Shown here: in pieces, positions 20,723-30,177 of the stretch
Numbering within the stretch: the stretch's first letter is position 1
How the letters are laid out: the number at the start of each line of letters is the position of its first letter
Assembly (NCBI RefSeq): GCF_013423485.1
Contig: NZ_JABFFR010000010.1
Coordinates: 35,372 to 99,371, forward strand
Direction: 5' to 3'
Length of the DNA stretch: 64,000 nt
From: Azospirillum oleiclasticum
GTDB taxonomy: Bacteria > Pseudomonadota > Alphaproteobacteria > Azospirillales > Azospirillaceae
Notes under the pieces: model-generated
What the model saw: only the letters and a program-made list of their open reading frames with translations
Databases searched by the model: none
What the model was told of the DNA's origin: nothing
Program-made: the position numbers and the translations under genes

Positions 20723-22003
20723 ATGTCCGCCCTGCCCGTCACCACCGACGATTTGTCCGCCACGATGCAGCAGCTCGGCGCCCGCGCCCGCGAGGCCGCC
20801 GCCGTGCTGGCGACGGTGCCGCCGGGGCCGAAGGTGGAGGCGCTGCGCGCCGCCGCCGCCGCCATCCGGGCGCGCCGGGCGGAGATCCAGGCGGCCAACG
20901 ACCGCGACGTGGCGGCGGCCAAGGCCCGCGGCCTCGCCGGCCCCATGGTCGAGCGGCTGACGCTCACCGACGCGCGCATCGAGGCGATGGCCACGGGGCT
21001 GGAGGAGATCGCCGCACTGCCCGACCCCATCGGCACGGTCATCGCCGAATGGACCCGCCCCAACGGCCTGCGCATCCAGCGCGTGCGGGTGCCTTTGGGC
21101 GTCATCGGCATCATCTACGAGAGCCGGCCCAACGTGACCGCCGACGCCGGCGGGTTGTGCCTGAAGTCCGGCAACGCCGCGGTGCTGCGCGGCGGGTCGG
21201 AGAGCTTCCATTCCTCCCACGCCATCGCGTCCTGCCTGGCCGAGGGGCTGCGCGCCGCCGGCCTGCCGGAGGCCTGCATCCAGCTCGTCCCCACCACCGA
21301 CCGCGCCGCCGTCGGCCACATGCTGACCATGCGCGAGCACATCGACGTGATCGTGCCGCGCGGCGGCAAGACTCTGATCCAGCGCGTGGCCGAGGAAAGC
21401 CGCATCCCCGTCATCAAGCATCTGGACGGCAACTGCCACGTCTTCGTACACGCGCGCGCCGAGCTGGAGAAGGCGCGCCGGGTGGTGATGAACGCCAAGA
21501 TGCGCCGCACCTCCATCTGCGGGGCGGCCGAGACGCTGCTGGTCGACCGCGCGGTGGCCGACACCCATCTGGCCCCGCTGGTGAAGGACCTGCTGGACGC
21601 CGGCTGCGCGGTGCGCGGCGACGCCGCGGTGCGGGCCGTCGATCCCCGCGTGGAGCCGGTGACGGAATCCGACTGGGACACCGAGTATCTGGACGCCATC
21701 ATCGCCTGCGGCGTGGTGGACGGGGTGGACGCCGCCATCGCCCACGTCAACCGGCACGGCAGCCACCACACCGACGCCATCGTCACCGAGGACGAGGCCG
21801 CGGCCGAGCGCTTCCTGCACCGGGTGGACAGCGGCATCGTCCTGTGGAACGCCTCCACCCAGTTCGCCGACGGCGGCGAGTTCGGCATGGGTGCGGAGAT
21901 CGGCATCTCCACCGACAAGTTCCACGCGCGGGGGCCGGTCGGGGCCGAGCAGCTCACCAGCTACAAGTATGTGGTGCGGGGGACCGGGCAGACGCGGGGG
22001 TAA
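20723..22003 (+). CDS. proA: Gamma-glutamyl phosphate reductase
   Basis: The second enzyme of proline synthesis, reducing glutamyl phosphate to the semialdehyde with NADPH. It has 426 residues, normal for the family. The ATG at 20723 has GGAGAGA six bases upstream. Visible marks are the NAD-binding/aldehyde-dehydrogenase fold segment [17 protein letters not shown], the [13 protein letters not shown] block, and the catalytic Cys in [13 protein letters not shown] (about 265). It has its own spacer upstream (20544-20722), so it is probably transcribed separately from proB. Confidence 0.97.
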   Translation: MSALPVTTDDLSATMQQLGARAREAAAVLATVPPGPKVEALRAAAAAIRARRAEIQAANDRDVAAAKARGLAGPMVERLTLTDARIEAMATGLEEIAALPDPIGTVIAEWTRPNGLRIQRVRVPLGVIGIIYESRPNVTADAGGLCLKSGNAAVLRGGSESFHSSHAIASCLAEGLRAAGLPEACIQLVPTTDRAAVGHMLTMREHIDVIVPRGGKTLIQRVAEESRIPVIKHLDGNCHVFVHARAELEKARRVVMNAKMRRTSICGAAETLLVDRAVADTHLAPLVKDLLDAGCAVRGDAAVRAVDPRVEPVTESDWDTEYLDAIIACGVVDGVDAAIAHVNRHGSHHTDAIVTEDEAAAERFLHRVDSGIVLWNASTQFADGGEFGMGAEIGISTDKFHARGPVGAEQLTSYKYVVRGTGQTRG

Positions 22004-22012
22004 GCACCCCCT

Positions 22013-22462
22013 CTACCGCGATCGATGCTTGTCCCACTCGTCCAGCGTCCACAGCAGCCCGGCGACGGCCGGCGACGGGTGGGAGCGCTTCGCGCGGACA
22101 AAAGCCGCGTCGGCCGCGACCACCCTGTCGGCCCCGACCGCCACGGCGAAGGCGACATACAGACAGTCATACGGTGAGTGGTTCACCGCGAGCCCGAGAT
22201 CGAGCGCCACGGATTGCAGCCCCATGCCGGTGGTCGGCATCGGAACGACCGCATCCTGAAGCAGCGTCAATCCGGCACGCGCCCGCTCGGCCGACCAGAG
22301 CTTCCGGCGAACCTGGCCCCAGACGACGTTCGCGGCTTCGTTGAGCCAGAAATCCGGCAACAGCAAGTCCTCGCTGCTGCGCAACAAAGCCAGCGCCGTG
22401 GCGCTGTCCGGCTCCTTCAGGACCCACTTCAGCGCCACCGAGGCGTCCACGACCAGGATCAC
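22013..22462 (-). CDS. PIN-domain toxin (VapC/FitB-like)
   Basis: A 149-residue PIN-domain ribonuclease. The acidic metal-binding residues are in place: Asp6 in VVDASVALKW, Glu in LNEAANVVW (about 42), Asp in SPYDCLYVAFA (about 99) and Asp in VVAADAAF. Such toxins cleave tRNA or rRNA when freed from the antitoxin. It starts three bases after the stop of the antitoxin gene on the same strand, and ends ten bases from the convergent proA stop. Confidence 0.87.
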   Translation of the reverse strand: MILVVDASVALKWVLKEPDSATALALLRSSEDLLLPDFWLNEAANVVWGQVRRKLWSAERARAGLTLLQDAVVPMPTTGMGLQSVALDLGLAVNHSPYDCLYVAFAVAVGADRVVAADAAFVRAKRSHPSPAVAGLLWTLDEWDKHRSR

Positions 22463-22465
22463 CGG

Positions 22466-22747
22466 TCAGAACCCCTCGTCCGAACCCGTCAGTTTCCGGA
22501 TGCGTTCCCGGCGCGCGGTCGCCAACAGATCGACAGAGCTCTCGGCGAGGGCCCCACCGGTCTCCTCCTGGAACGCCGCAAGGCGGCGGGCGATGTCGGA
22601 TCGGTCCGGCCTCGCGGCCGTTCCCTCCAGCACCTGCCGCAGGATTTCCCGGTGCTCGGCCTCCGCCGAGCGGCCATGCTCGGCCGCCCGAAGACGCAGC
22701 TTGCGGACCAGCCCCTCGTCGAGATCATGAACCGTCAGGCTGGCCAT
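22466..22747 (-). CDS. FitA/VapB-like ribbon-helix-helix antitoxin
   Basis: A 93-residue protein starting at the ATG at 22747, which has GGGAGAAGG just upstream; the longer frame to 22777 is unlikely. The N-terminus MASLTVHDLDEGLVRKLRLRA is a ribbon-helix-helix DNA-binding fold, followed by HGRSAEAEHREILRQVL, the FitA-type signature. The C-terminal half, Arg/Ala-rich, would wrap the toxin. It probably represses its own operon; no dyad stands out in the spacer to nadD. Confidence 0.82.
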   Translation of the reverse strand: MASLTVHDLDEGLVRKLRLRAAEHGRSAEAEHREILRQVLEGTAARPDRSDIARRLAAFQEETGGALAESSVDLLATARRERIRKLTGSDEGF

Positions 22748-22896
22748 GCCCTTCTCCCGCGTCCTGCCCGCGACCATCGTCGCACCCGCATAGGTAACGC
22801 CGCGCGCACCGGCTCACAAGACGGGAGCCATAGGCACTTTCCGCGGCAACGGCGTGCCGTTACCATCCCGGCCCCATCGCAGAGGACGCGCCGCCC

Positions 22897-23520
22897 TTGC
22901 CTTCCCCCCACCGCTACACCGGCCACCACCACGCCGGCCTGACGGTCGGCCTGCTCGGCGGGTCGTTCAACCCGGCGCATGCGGGGCACCGGCATGTCAG
23001 CCTGTACGCGCTGAAGGCGCTGGGGCTGGATCGGGTGTGGTGGTTGGTCAGCCCGCAGAACCCGCTGAAGCCGCGGGCGGGCATGGCGACGCTGGCGGAG
23101 CGGATGGCGGAGGCGCGGCGGGTGGCGGCGCACCCGCGCATCCAGCCGACCGACATCGAGCGCGATCTCGGCACCACCTACACGGCGGACACGCTGCGGC
23201 GGCTGACGGCGTTGTACCCCCGCACACGCTTCGTGTGGCTGATGGGGGCGGACAACCTGCGCCAGATCCCGCTTTGGCAGCACTGGACACGCATATTCCG
23301 GATGGTGCCGGTTGCAGTCTTCAGCCGCCCGACCTATTCTATGGGAGCGCTTGGCGGAAAGGCCGCCAAGCGGTTCGGCCGCCGCCGGGTGGACGAGCAT
23401 AGGGCCAAGGGGCTGGCCGGGCTGGAACCGCCGGCCTGGGTCTTCCTCCGCAACCCCCTGCATCCGGCCTCGGCGACGGCGATCCGCCGGGCACGTGCCC
23501 GCGGGTCGCAACCCTTGTGA
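22897..23520 (+). CDS. nadD: Nicotinate-nucleotide adenylyltransferase
   Basis: Transfers AMP to nicotinate mononucleotide in NAD synthesis. It has 207 residues. The nucleotidyltransferase fold shows GGSFNPAHAGHRHV (the HxGH-type motif), WWLVSPQNPLK, and the C-terminal SATAIRRA in place of the usual SST.IR. The start is TTG at 22897, with GAGGA eleven bases upstream; no ATG or GTG is available in frame before the conserved core. It is followed by rsfS with overlapping stop and start, as in most bacteria. Confidence 0.95.
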   Translation: MPSPHRYTGHHHAGLTVGLLGGSFNPAHAGHRHVSLYALKALGLDRVWWLVSPQNPLKPRAGMATLAERMAEARRVAAHPRIQPTDIERDLGTTYTADTLRRLTALYPRTRFVWLMGADNLRQIPLWQHWTRIFRMVPVAVFSRPTYSMGALGGKAAKRFGRRRVDEHRAKGLAGLEPPAWVFLRNPLHPASATAIRRARARGSQPL

Positions 23521-23939
23521 TCGAGGTGGGAACCATCATCACCGATACCTCCATGGCCGCGCACGCTACCCTGCGGCCCGCGCCCGTTCACCTGGAACTG
23601 AAGGCGCTCATCGAGGCTTCCCTGGACGCCGATCAGGCCGACCAGATCGTCTCGATCGACCTTTCCGGCAAGACCAGCATCGCGGATTTCATGATCGTGG
23701 CGTCGGGCCGCAACACGCGGCACATCGCCGCCATGGCCCAGCACATCCGCGACAAGGTCAAGACCGCCGGCCTCGGCGAGGTCGAGATCGAGGGGATGAC
23801 CCAGTGCGACTGGGTGCTGATCGACGCGGGCGACGTCATCGTCCATCTCTTCAAGCCCGAGGTCCGCAGCTTCTACAACATCGAGAAGATGTGGGGCCAC
23901 GAGCTGCCGGCGATGGAACCGCCACGCTTCAGCGCCTGA
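23517..23939 (+). CDS. rsfS: Ribosomal silencing factor RsfS
   Basis: Binds L14 on the 50S subunit and blocks joining to 30S under starvation. The conserved core is clear: ALIEASLDADQADQIVSIDL, IADFMIVASGRNTRHIAAMA, EGMTQCDWVLIDAGDVIVHLF and FYNIEKMWG. With GTG at 23517 (overlapping the nadD stop) the protein is 140 residues; with ATG at 23553 it is 128. Neither start has a strong ribosome-binding site, so the overlap and translational coupling favour the GTG only slightly. Confidence 0.95.
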   Translation: MIEVGTIITDTSMAAHATLRPAPVHLELKALIEASLDADQADQIVSIDLSGKTSIADFMIVASGRNTRHIAAMAQHIRDKVKTAGLGEVEIEGMTQCDWVLIDAGDVIVHLFKPEVRSFYNIEKMWGHELPAMEPPRFSA

Positions 23940-23979
23940 TCCGGGCGGAGGCCACGGGCAGACGGGAGGAGCCGGATCG

Positions 23980-24438
23980 ATGCGGCTATGGCTCGCCGCC
24001 GTCGGGCGGGCGCGCAGCGATCCAGCGCGCGCGCTCTACGACGACTACGCCGGCCGCCTCACCTGGCCGCTGACCCTGCGTGAGGTGGAGGTGAAGAAGC
24101 GCCTGCCGCCCGACGAGCTGAAGCGGCAGGAGGCCGAGCTTCTGCTCGCCGCCATCCCCGCCGGCAGCACCGTGGTGGCGCTGGACGAGCGCGGCGCGTC
24201 GCTGGGCAGCGAGGCCTTCGCCCGCAAGCTGGAAGGGTGGCGCGACGGCGGGGCCGGCGACATCGCCTTCCTGATCGGCGGGGCCGACGGTCATGGCGAG
24301 GCGGTGCGCCGCCGCGCCGACCTTCTGCTCTCGCTGGGCGCCCTGACCTGGCCGCACATGCTGGTGCGCGCGCTGATCGCCGAACAGCTCTACCGCGCCC
24401 AATGCATCCTGTCCGGGCATCCCTACCATCGGGCGTGA
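23980..24438 (+). CDS. rlmH: 23S rRNA pseudouridine-1915 N3-methyltransferase
   Basis: A SPOUT methyltransferase of 152 residues that modifies helix 69 of 23S rRNA in the assembled ribosome. The knot region is conserved: FLIGGADGHGEAVRRRAD, then LSLGALTWPHMLVRALIAEQLYRAQCI and the C-terminal HPYHRA. The start ATG follows GGGAGGAGCC nearby. It follows rsfS by 40 bases, consistent with one transcript. Confidence 0.96.
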   Translation: MRLWLAAVGRARSDPARALYDDYAGRLTWPLTLREVEVKKRLPPDELKRQEAELLLAAIPAGSTVVALDERGASLGSEAFARKLEGWRDGGAGDIAFLIGGADGHGEAVRRRADLLLSLGALTWPHMLVRALIAEQLYRAQCILSGHPYHRA

Positions 24439-24455
24439 CCGGGTCGGGGGGTGAA

Positions 24456-24484
24456 TTGACGGGGAACAGGGCCGGGTCTACCTT
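24456..24484 (+). promoter_or_regulatory. Candidate promoter of gpmI with a 10-bp inverted repeat
   Basis: TTGACG (24456-24461) and TACCTT (24479-24484) are 17 bases apart, about 100 bases before gpmI. The -35 lies in GAATTGACGG (24453-24462), which is repeated in inverted form as CCGTCAATTC (24487-24496). The dyad flanks the -10 box and could be an operator. It also places a second TTGACG on the minus strand. Confidence 0.45.
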
Positions 24485-24586
24485 CACCGTCAATTCGGCC
24501 CGCGGCCGATCCGACGTCGGCACGCCCATGGCCGCCGGCCATGCTCCACCGCGGGACCAACGCCAGCCGCGATCATGAGGATCCCG

Positions 24587-26155
24587 ATGACCGAGACCAA
24601 GCGCCCCCGCCCCGTCGTGCTGTGCATCCTGGATGGCTGGGGATGGCGGGAGGACCGGGCCGACAATGCCGTGGCCATCGCCGACACGCCGGTGTTCGAC
24701 CGGCTGTGGGCGGCCGGGCCGACCGGCTTCCTCAGCGCGTCGGAGGAGGAGGTCGGGCTGCCCAAGGGGCAGATGGGCAACTCCGAGGTCGGGCACATGA
24801 ATCTCGGCGCCGGGCGGGTGGTCCGCCAGGATCTGGTGATGATCGACCACGCCATCGTCGAGGGCGAGTTCCAGCGCAACAAGGCCATCGCCGATCTGGT
24901 TGCGAAGCTGCACGAGACCGGCGGGCGCTGCCACCTGATGGGCTTGCTGTCGCCGGGTGGCGTGCACGCGCACCAGGACCACATCGCCGCCCTTGCCGCC
25001 ACCCTGGCCCATGAAGGCATCACGGTGGACGTGCACGCCTTCACCGACGGCCGCGACGTGGCGCCGGACAGCGCCAAGGACCAGGTGGCCGAGTTCATGG
25101 CCGACGTGCACGGGCTGCCGGGCGTGAACGTCGTCACCGTGTCCGGCCGCTACTACGCCATGGACCGCGACAAGCGCTGGGAGCGGGTGGGCAAGGCCTA
25201 CGACGCCATGGTGCACGCCAAGGGCGAGCGGGCCGACGACCCGATCCAGGCGGTCGAGAAGAGCTACGCCGCCGGCACCATGGACGAGTTCATCCTGCCG
25301 ACCGTGGTGGTCGGCGATTACACGGGCATGAAGGACGGCGACGCCATCCTGATGGCGAACTTCCGCGCCGACCGCGCGCGGGAGATCCTGACCGCGCTGC
25401 TCGACCCCGGCTTCACCGGCTTCGACCGCGGCACGCCGGTCAACTTCGCCGCCGCGGTCGGCATGGTGGAGTATTCCTCCGCGCTGAACCCGCTGATGAC
25501 CGCCATCTTTCCGCCGAAAACCCTGACCAGGGTGCTGGGCGAGGTGGTGTCCGAGGCGGGATTGACCCAGTTGCGCATCGCGGAGACCGAGAAGTACCCG
25601 CACGTCACCTTCTTCTTCAACGGTGGCGAGGAGCGGCAGTATCCCGGCGAGGACCGCATCCTCGTGCCGTCGCCCAAGGTCGCGACCTACGACCTGCAGC
25701 CGCAGATGTCGGCATCCGAGGTGACGGACAAGGTGGTCGAGGCGGTGGACAGCGGCAAATACGACCTCGTCGTCATCAACTACGCCAACCCCGACATGGT
25801 CGGCCACACCGGCATCCTGTCCGCCGCCGTCAAGGCGGTGGAAACGGTGGATGGCTGCCTCGGCCGGTTGGAGGCGGCGGTGCGCCGCCAGGGTGGCGCC
25901 ATGCTGGTCACCGCCGACCACGGCAACTGCGAGATGATGAAGGACCCGGAGACCGGCGGGCCGCACACCGCCCACACGCTGAACAAGGTGCCGATGGTGC
26001 TGATCGGTGGGCCGGCGGGGCTGAAGCGGCTGAACGACGGGCGGCTGGCCGACGTCGCCCCCACCCTGCTCCAGCTGCTGGGCCTGCCGCAGCCGGCGGA
26101 GATGACCGGTGCCAGCCTGATCGGGCACGCCGCCGACCGCGCCGCGGCGGAATAG
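24587..26155 (+). CDS. gpmI: 2,3-bisphosphoglycerate-independent phosphoglycerate mutase
   Basis: Interconverts 3- and 2-phosphoglycerate using two metal ions and a phosphoserine intermediate. It is 522 residues, the normal length. DGWGWRE near the start supplies metal ligands; the catalytic Ser is in QMGNSEVGHMNLGAGR (about 66). DGRDVAPDSA, NFRADRARE and VTADHGNCEMM are other family marks. The ATG at 24587 has GAGG six bases upstream; an ATG at 24575 would add four residues and swallow that site. Followed three bases after its stop by the EnvC-like gene. Confidence 0.97.
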   Translation: MTETKRPRPVVLCILDGWGWREDRADNAVAIADTPVFDRLWAAGPTGFLSASEEEVGLPKGQMGNSEVGHMNLGAGRVVRQDLVMIDHAIVEGEFQRNKAIADLVAKLHETGGRCHLMGLLSPGGVHAHQDHIAALAATLAHEGITVDVHAFTDGRDVAPDSAKDQVAEFMADVHGLPGVNVVTVSGRYYAMDRDKRWERVGKAYDAMVHAKGERADDPIQAVEKSYAAGTMDEFILPTVVVGDYTGMKDGDAILMANFRADRAREILTALLDPGFTGFDRGTPVNFAAAVGMVEYSSALNPLMTAIFPPKTLTRVLGEVVSEAGLTQLRIAETEKYPHVTFFFNGGEERQYPGEDRILVPSPKVATYDLQPQMSASEVTDKVVEAVDSGKYDLVVINYANPDMVGHTGILSAAVKAVETVDGCLGRLEAAVRRQGGAMLVTADHGNCEMMKDPETGGPHTAHTLNKVPMVLIGGPAGLKRLNDGRLADVAPTLLQLLGLPQPAEMTGASLIGHAADRAAAE

Positions 26156-26158
26156 GGC

Positions 26159-27541
26159 ATGGCGGCGCCGCCCTTCGCTCCGGCTTCGGCCGATCCGCGG
26201 GGCGGCACCCGGCGCCGCGACAACCATGCCCTCATCCTCCCCCTGGCCGCCGCCTTGTGCCTCGGCGCTCTGGGTGCCAGCGCGCAGGAGGCGCCGCGCC
26301 AGTCGTTGAAGCGGGTGGAGGAGGAAATGCAGGCCGACCGCGCCCGCCAGCGCGCGCTCGACCGCCAGTCCCAGACCGTCCGCCGCGAGATCGAGGATCT
26401 CCGCACCCGGCTGGTCGATCTCGCCGACCGCGCCCGCGCCCAGGAAACGGAGCTCGACCGCATCGAATCCGGTCTGGCCGAGCTGGAGAACCGCGAGCGC
26501 GGGCAGGCCGCCCGGCTGGACGCGGAACGCCAGCAGATCGCCGCTCTGCTCGCGGCACTCCAGCGGCTGTCGCGCGTGCCGCCGGAGGCGGTGATCGCCC
26601 GGCCGGAGGGGCCGGTGGACACGCTGCGCTCCGCTCTGATGCTGCGGGAGACGGTGCCGGCGCTCCGCGAGCGCGCCGACTCGCTCGCCGCCGGCATCGC
26701 CGCGCTGGCAACGACCCGGGAATCGCTGCGTGGGCAGCGCGTGGCCGCGCTGGCCGCCCGCCACGCGCTGGACGAGCGGCAGGCGGAGCTGGCCCGTCTG
26801 GTCGAGCGCCGCGAGGAGCTGTCGCGCCAGACCGACGAGGAACGCGGCGCCGTCGGCCAGCGCATGGCGAAGCTGGGCGCCCAGGCCGCCGACCTCCGCC
26901 AGCTGATGGAGCGCATCGAACAGGAACGCCGCGCCGCCATGGAGTCCGCCAGCCGCCGCGAGGCGGAACGGCTGGAGGCGGAGCGCCGGCTGACCGAGCA
27001 GCGCGAGGCGGAACGCCGCCTCGCCGAGCAGAAGCTGGCCGAACAGAAGGCGGCGGAACAGAAGCTGGCCGAGCAGAAGGCCGCCGAGCGCCGTGCCGAG
27101 GTGGCGGTGGTGCAACGCCCGCCCGACGCGCCGGCGGACCCATCCGGCGCGGGTGTGCGCCTGCCGGCCGGCGGCAAGGTCACGCTGCGCTACGGGGAGA
27201 CGGACCGCTACGGCGCCCTCAGCCGTGGCCTGACCATCGCGTCACGGCCCGGATCGCCCGTGGTTTCGCCATTTTCCGGCTCGATCATGTTCGCCGGGCC
27301 GTTCCGTGGCTACGGGCTGATCTTGATCGTGGAACACGCCGGTGGATATCATAGCCTGATTGCCGGATTGGGCCGCATCGACACGACCGTCGGCAAGCAT
27401 GTTGCCGCCGGCGAACCGATTGGTCTGATGCCCTCCCCCAGCGACGGCAACCCGGATCTGTATTACGAGCTGCGACGACACGGTCAGCCGATCAACCCGC
27501 AGCGCGGTTTGGGCGCTCCGGAGGGGAAAGGACAAGGGTAG
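26159..27541 (+). CDS. envC: EnvC-like murein hydrolase activator (degenerate LytM)
   Basis: A 460-residue exported protein. A signal peptide (about residues 22-43) precedes a long coiled coil (45-320) rich in Glu, Arg, Ala and Gln, ending in repeats of AEQK. The C-terminal 110 residues form a LytM/M23 domain. The zinc ligands of active M23 peptidases are absent: SRGLTIASRPG replaces HxGxD and HSLIAGL lacks the second HxH. This matches EnvC, which activates cell-division amidases instead of cutting peptidoglycan. It sits directly before ctpA, the usual alphaproteobacterial order. Confidence 0.88.
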   Translation: MAAPPFAPASADPRGGTRRRDNHALILPLAAALCLGALGASAQEAPRQSLKRVEEEMQADRARQRALDRQSQTVRREIEDLRTRLVDLADRARAQETELDRIESGLAELENRERGQAARLDAERQQIAALLAALQRLSRVPPEAVIARPEGPVDTLRSALMLRETVPALRERADSLAAGIAALATTRESLRGQRVAALAARHALDERQAELARLVERREELSRQTDEERGAVGQRMAKLGAQAADLRQLMERIEQERRAAMESASRREAERLEAERRLTEQREAERRLAEQKLAEQKAAEQKLAEQKAAERRAEVAVVQRPPDAPADPSGAGVRLPAGGKVTLRYGETDRYGALSRGLTIASRPGSPVVSPFSGSIMFAGPFRGYGLILIVEHAGGYHSLIAGLGRIDTTVGKHVAAGEPIGLMPSPSDGNPDLYYELRRHGQPINPQRGLGAPEGKGQG

Positions 27542-27542
27542 C

Positions 27543-28886
27543 ATGACGATCATCAGGAAGACGGTCACCGCGGCGGCGCTGGTGTTTCTCGGAGCCGGCG
27601 TGGCGACCGTGACCGCGACCACCACCACGAACTCCTCCGACACCTACCGGCAGCTCAACCTGTTCGGCGATGTGTTCGAGCGGGTGCGCGCGGAGTATGT
27701 GGAGAAGGTCACCGACGAGCAGCTCATCGAGTCCGCCATCAACGGCATGCTGACATCGCTCGACCCGCATTCCAGCTACCTGAACCGCAAGAGCTTCCAG
27801 GACATGCAGGTGCAGACCCGCGGCGAGTTCGGCGGACTCGGCATCGAGGTCACGATGGAGAACGGCGTCATCAAGGTCGTCTCCCCCATCGACGAGACGC
27901 CGGCCTACCGCGCCGGGCTGCAGCCGGGCGACCTGATCACCCACCTCAACGGCGAGGCCGTGATGGGCATGTCGCTGAACGAGGCGGTGGAGAAGATGCG
28001 CGGCCCAGTGGACACCGAGATCAAGGTGACCATCCGCCGCGGCGAGAGCGGCGAGCCGTTCGAGGTCGCGCTGAAGCGCGCGGTGATCAAGGTGCAGTCC
28101 GTCCGCTCCCGCGTCGAGGGCGACCTCGGCTACCTGCGCGTCACCAGCTTCAACGAGCAGACCCAGAGCGGGCTGGAGAAGGCCATCGCCGGCATCCAGC
28201 AGCAGCTCGGCGACAAGCTGAAGGGCTTCGTGCTCGACCTGCGCAACAACCCCGGCGGCCTGCTGGACCAGGCGGTGTCGGTCTCCGACACCTTCCTCGA
28301 CAAGGGCGAGATCGTCTCCACCCGCGGCCGCAAGTCGGAGGACGGCACCCGCTTCAATGCCAAGCCCGGCGACCTCGCCAAGGGGCTGCCCATCGTCGTG
28401 CTGATCAACGGCGGCTCGGCCTCGGCGTCGGAGATCGTGGCCGGCGCGCTGCAGGACCACAAGCGGGCGATCATCCTGGGCCAGCAGTCCTTCGGCAAGG
28501 GCTCGGTGCAGACCATCATCCCGCTGCCCGGCCACGGCGCCATGCGGCTGACCACCGCCCGCTACTACACCCCCAGCGGGCGCTCGATCCAGCAGCTCGG
28601 CATCACGCCGGACATCGAGGTGCAACCGGCGCGGCTGGAGGAGATCGAGCAGGCGAGCCGCCGGCGCGAGGCCGATCTGCGCGGCGCGTTGCGCAACGAC
28701 ACCAACCGGCCGCCGGCCGCCACGCCGGGTCAGCAGCCCGCCGCCCCGCAGGCCCGCCCGCCCGCCGGCGAGGAGGGTGAAGCCGCGGCCCCGCCGCAGC
28801 AGCCGGCCTTCGACTACCAGCTCGCGCGTGCGCTCGACCTGCTGCGCGGCGTGGCGCTCTGGCAGGCCCGGGCCTCGGTGAACTGA
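27543..28886 (+). CDS. ctpA: S41 carboxy-terminal processing peptidase
   Basis: A periplasmic Ser protease with a Ser/Lys pair, 447 residues. An N-terminal signal or anchor (about 5-25) is followed by a PDZ domain (GEFGGLGIEVTMENGVIKVVSP, then PAYRAGLQPGDLI). The catalytic Ser is in NGGSASASEIVAGAL (about 297) and the Lys in SFGKGSVQT (about 321). The C-terminus is a Pro/Ala-rich tail of about 60 residues. It starts one base after the envC stop; in other alphaproteobacteria this protease trims envelope proteins. The pairing with an amidase activator suggests a role in cell-wall turnover. Confidence 0.95.
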   Translation: MTIIRKTVTAAALVFLGAGVATVTATTTTNSSDTYRQLNLFGDVFERVRAEYVEKVTDEQLIESAINGMLTSLDPHSSYLNRKSFQDMQVQTRGEFGGLGIEVTMENGVIKVVSPIDETPAYRAGLQPGDLITHLNGEAVMGMSLNEAVEKMRGPVDTEIKVTIRRGESGEPFEVALKRAVIKVQSVRSRVEGDLGYLRVTSFNEQTQSGLEKAIAGIQQQLGDKLKGFVLDLRNNPGGLLDQAVSVSDTFLDKGEIVSTRGRKSEDGTRFNAKPGDLAKGLPIVVLINGGSASASEIVAGALQDHKRAIILGQQSFGKGSVQTIIPLPGHGAMRLTTARYYTPSGRSIQQLGITPDIEVQPARLEEIEQASRRREADLRGALRNDTNRPPAATPGQQPAAPQARPPAGEEGEAAAPPQQPAFDYQLARALDLLRGVALWQARASVN

Positions 28887-28917
28887 CGGGACGCCGCGCC
28901 GGAAGAGGACCCAAGCC

Positions 28918-30177
28918 GTGAACGCCGCCGCGATGCTCGGGCGCCTGAAGCCCAACCTGAAGGGCCTGCGCCTCCCGCGCCCGCGCATCCGGCTTCCCGG
29001 CCTGGGGGCCCTGCGTGGTGCCAAGGGCAGTACGGCGGCGCTGGCCGGGGCGTGGCTGGCACTGGCCGGCGGCCTCGGTGGACTCGGCTGGTGGCTGAAC
29101 AGCCACGCGGCGGACACCGAGGCGGCACGCCAATCCGCCAGCCCGCAGGTGGTCGTGGCCATTGCCAACGCGCCGGCGGCGGCACGCTCTTCGGCACCGC
29201 CACCGGCAACGGCGATGGCGCCGCCCCCCGCGACAGCAGCGGCAGCGGCGCCGGCACCCGCGGTGGCGCCGCCAGCCGCACCACCCGCGACGGCGCCACC
29301 CGCAGCACCGGCACCGGCTCCCGCCAGCGCCGGCTTGCCGGTGCCCGGCGCGGACGGCTCCATCACCCTGGCTCCAGCTCCGGTACCGGGATTGTTTGAG
29401 GAGTCCAAGAACGGACGGCTGCCGCGCATCGCCGAGGATGGGCGCAAGCCGTGGCAGGTCTACGCCCGGCCCTTCCCGCCGAACGAGCGGCGCCCGCGCA
29501 TCGCCATCGTCATGGCCGACATGGGGCTGTCGGGCGTGACCACCGGCAACGCGATCCAGCGCCTGCCGCCGACGGTCACCCTGGCCTTCGTGCCGCAGGC
29601 CGAACGGCTGGACACCTGGGTGGAGCGGGCGCGCACCAAAGGGCACGAGGTGATGCTGGCGCTGCCGATGGAGCCCATCGACTTCCCGCGCAGCGACCCC
29701 GGCCCCAACGCCCTGCTCACCGGCCTGCCGGCCGACCGCAATCTGGAACGCCTCTCCATGGGACTGGGGAAGGTGGCGGGTTATGTGGGCGTGACCAGCA
29801 CCACCGGCAGCAAGTTCACCGGCAGCGCCGACGCGCTGAAGCCGGTGATGGACGCGCTCAAGGCGCGCGGGTTGCTGTTCGTGGACGCCCGTGTCAACCC
29901 GCGCAGCGTCGCCGCCGCCGCCGCCCAGCAGGCCGGCGTGCCCGGCGCCTTCGTGGACCGCGTGATCGACCGCGACCTCTCCCGCGGGGCCATCGACGAC
30001 CAGCTCCGCGAGCTGGAGTCGGTCGCCAAGCAGCAGGGAGCGGCCGTCGGGCTCGCCCTGCCCTACCCCAGCACCATCGAACGCATCAACCTGTGGGCTC
30101 CGGGGCTGGGCGACCGTGGCGTCGTGCTGGCGCCCGTGTCGGCCGTCGTCACTCTGCAGAAGGGCACCGGCGGATGA
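28918..30177 (+). CDS. Divergent polysaccharide deacetylase (YibQ family)
   Basis: A 419-residue protein with one N-terminal transmembrane helix (about 40-60), a low-complexity Ala/Pro linker (about 78-140), and a C-terminal deacetylase-like fold. The fold shows RIAIVMADMGLS, VTLAFVPQAERL, EVMLALPMEP and LFVDARVNPRSVA. The metal-binding residues of true NodB deacetylases are not all evident, which is typical of this family. The start is GTG at 28918 with GAAGAGGA about 11 bases upstream; ATG at 28930 is possible. Its position after envC and ctpA is conserved in many proteobacteria and suggests envelope work. Confidence 0.88.
   Translation: MNAAAMLGRLKPNLKGLRLPRPRIRLPGLGALRGAKGSTAALAGAWLALAGGLGGLGWWLNSHAADTEAARQSASPQVVVAIANAPAAARSSAPPPATAMAPPPATAAAAAPAPAVAPPAAPPATAPPAAPAPAPASAGLPVPGADGSITLAPAPVPGLFEESKNGRLPRIAEDGRKPWQVYARPFPPNERRPRIAIVMADMGLSGVTTGNAIQRLPPTVTLAFVPQAERLDTWVERARTKGHEVMLALPMEPIDFPRSDPGPNALLTGLPADRNLERLSMGLGKVAGYVGVTSTTGSKFTGSADALKPVMDALKARGLLFVDARVNPRSVAAAAAQQAGVPGAFVDRVIDRDLSRGAIDDQLRELESVAKQQGAAVGLALPYPSTIERINLWAPGLGDRGVVLAPVSAVVTLQKGTGG

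Noticed and set aside
24059..27115. A 1018-residue minus-strand open frame
   Set aside because: Antisense to rlmH, gpmI and envC, all with clear motifs; no domain is recognisable in it.
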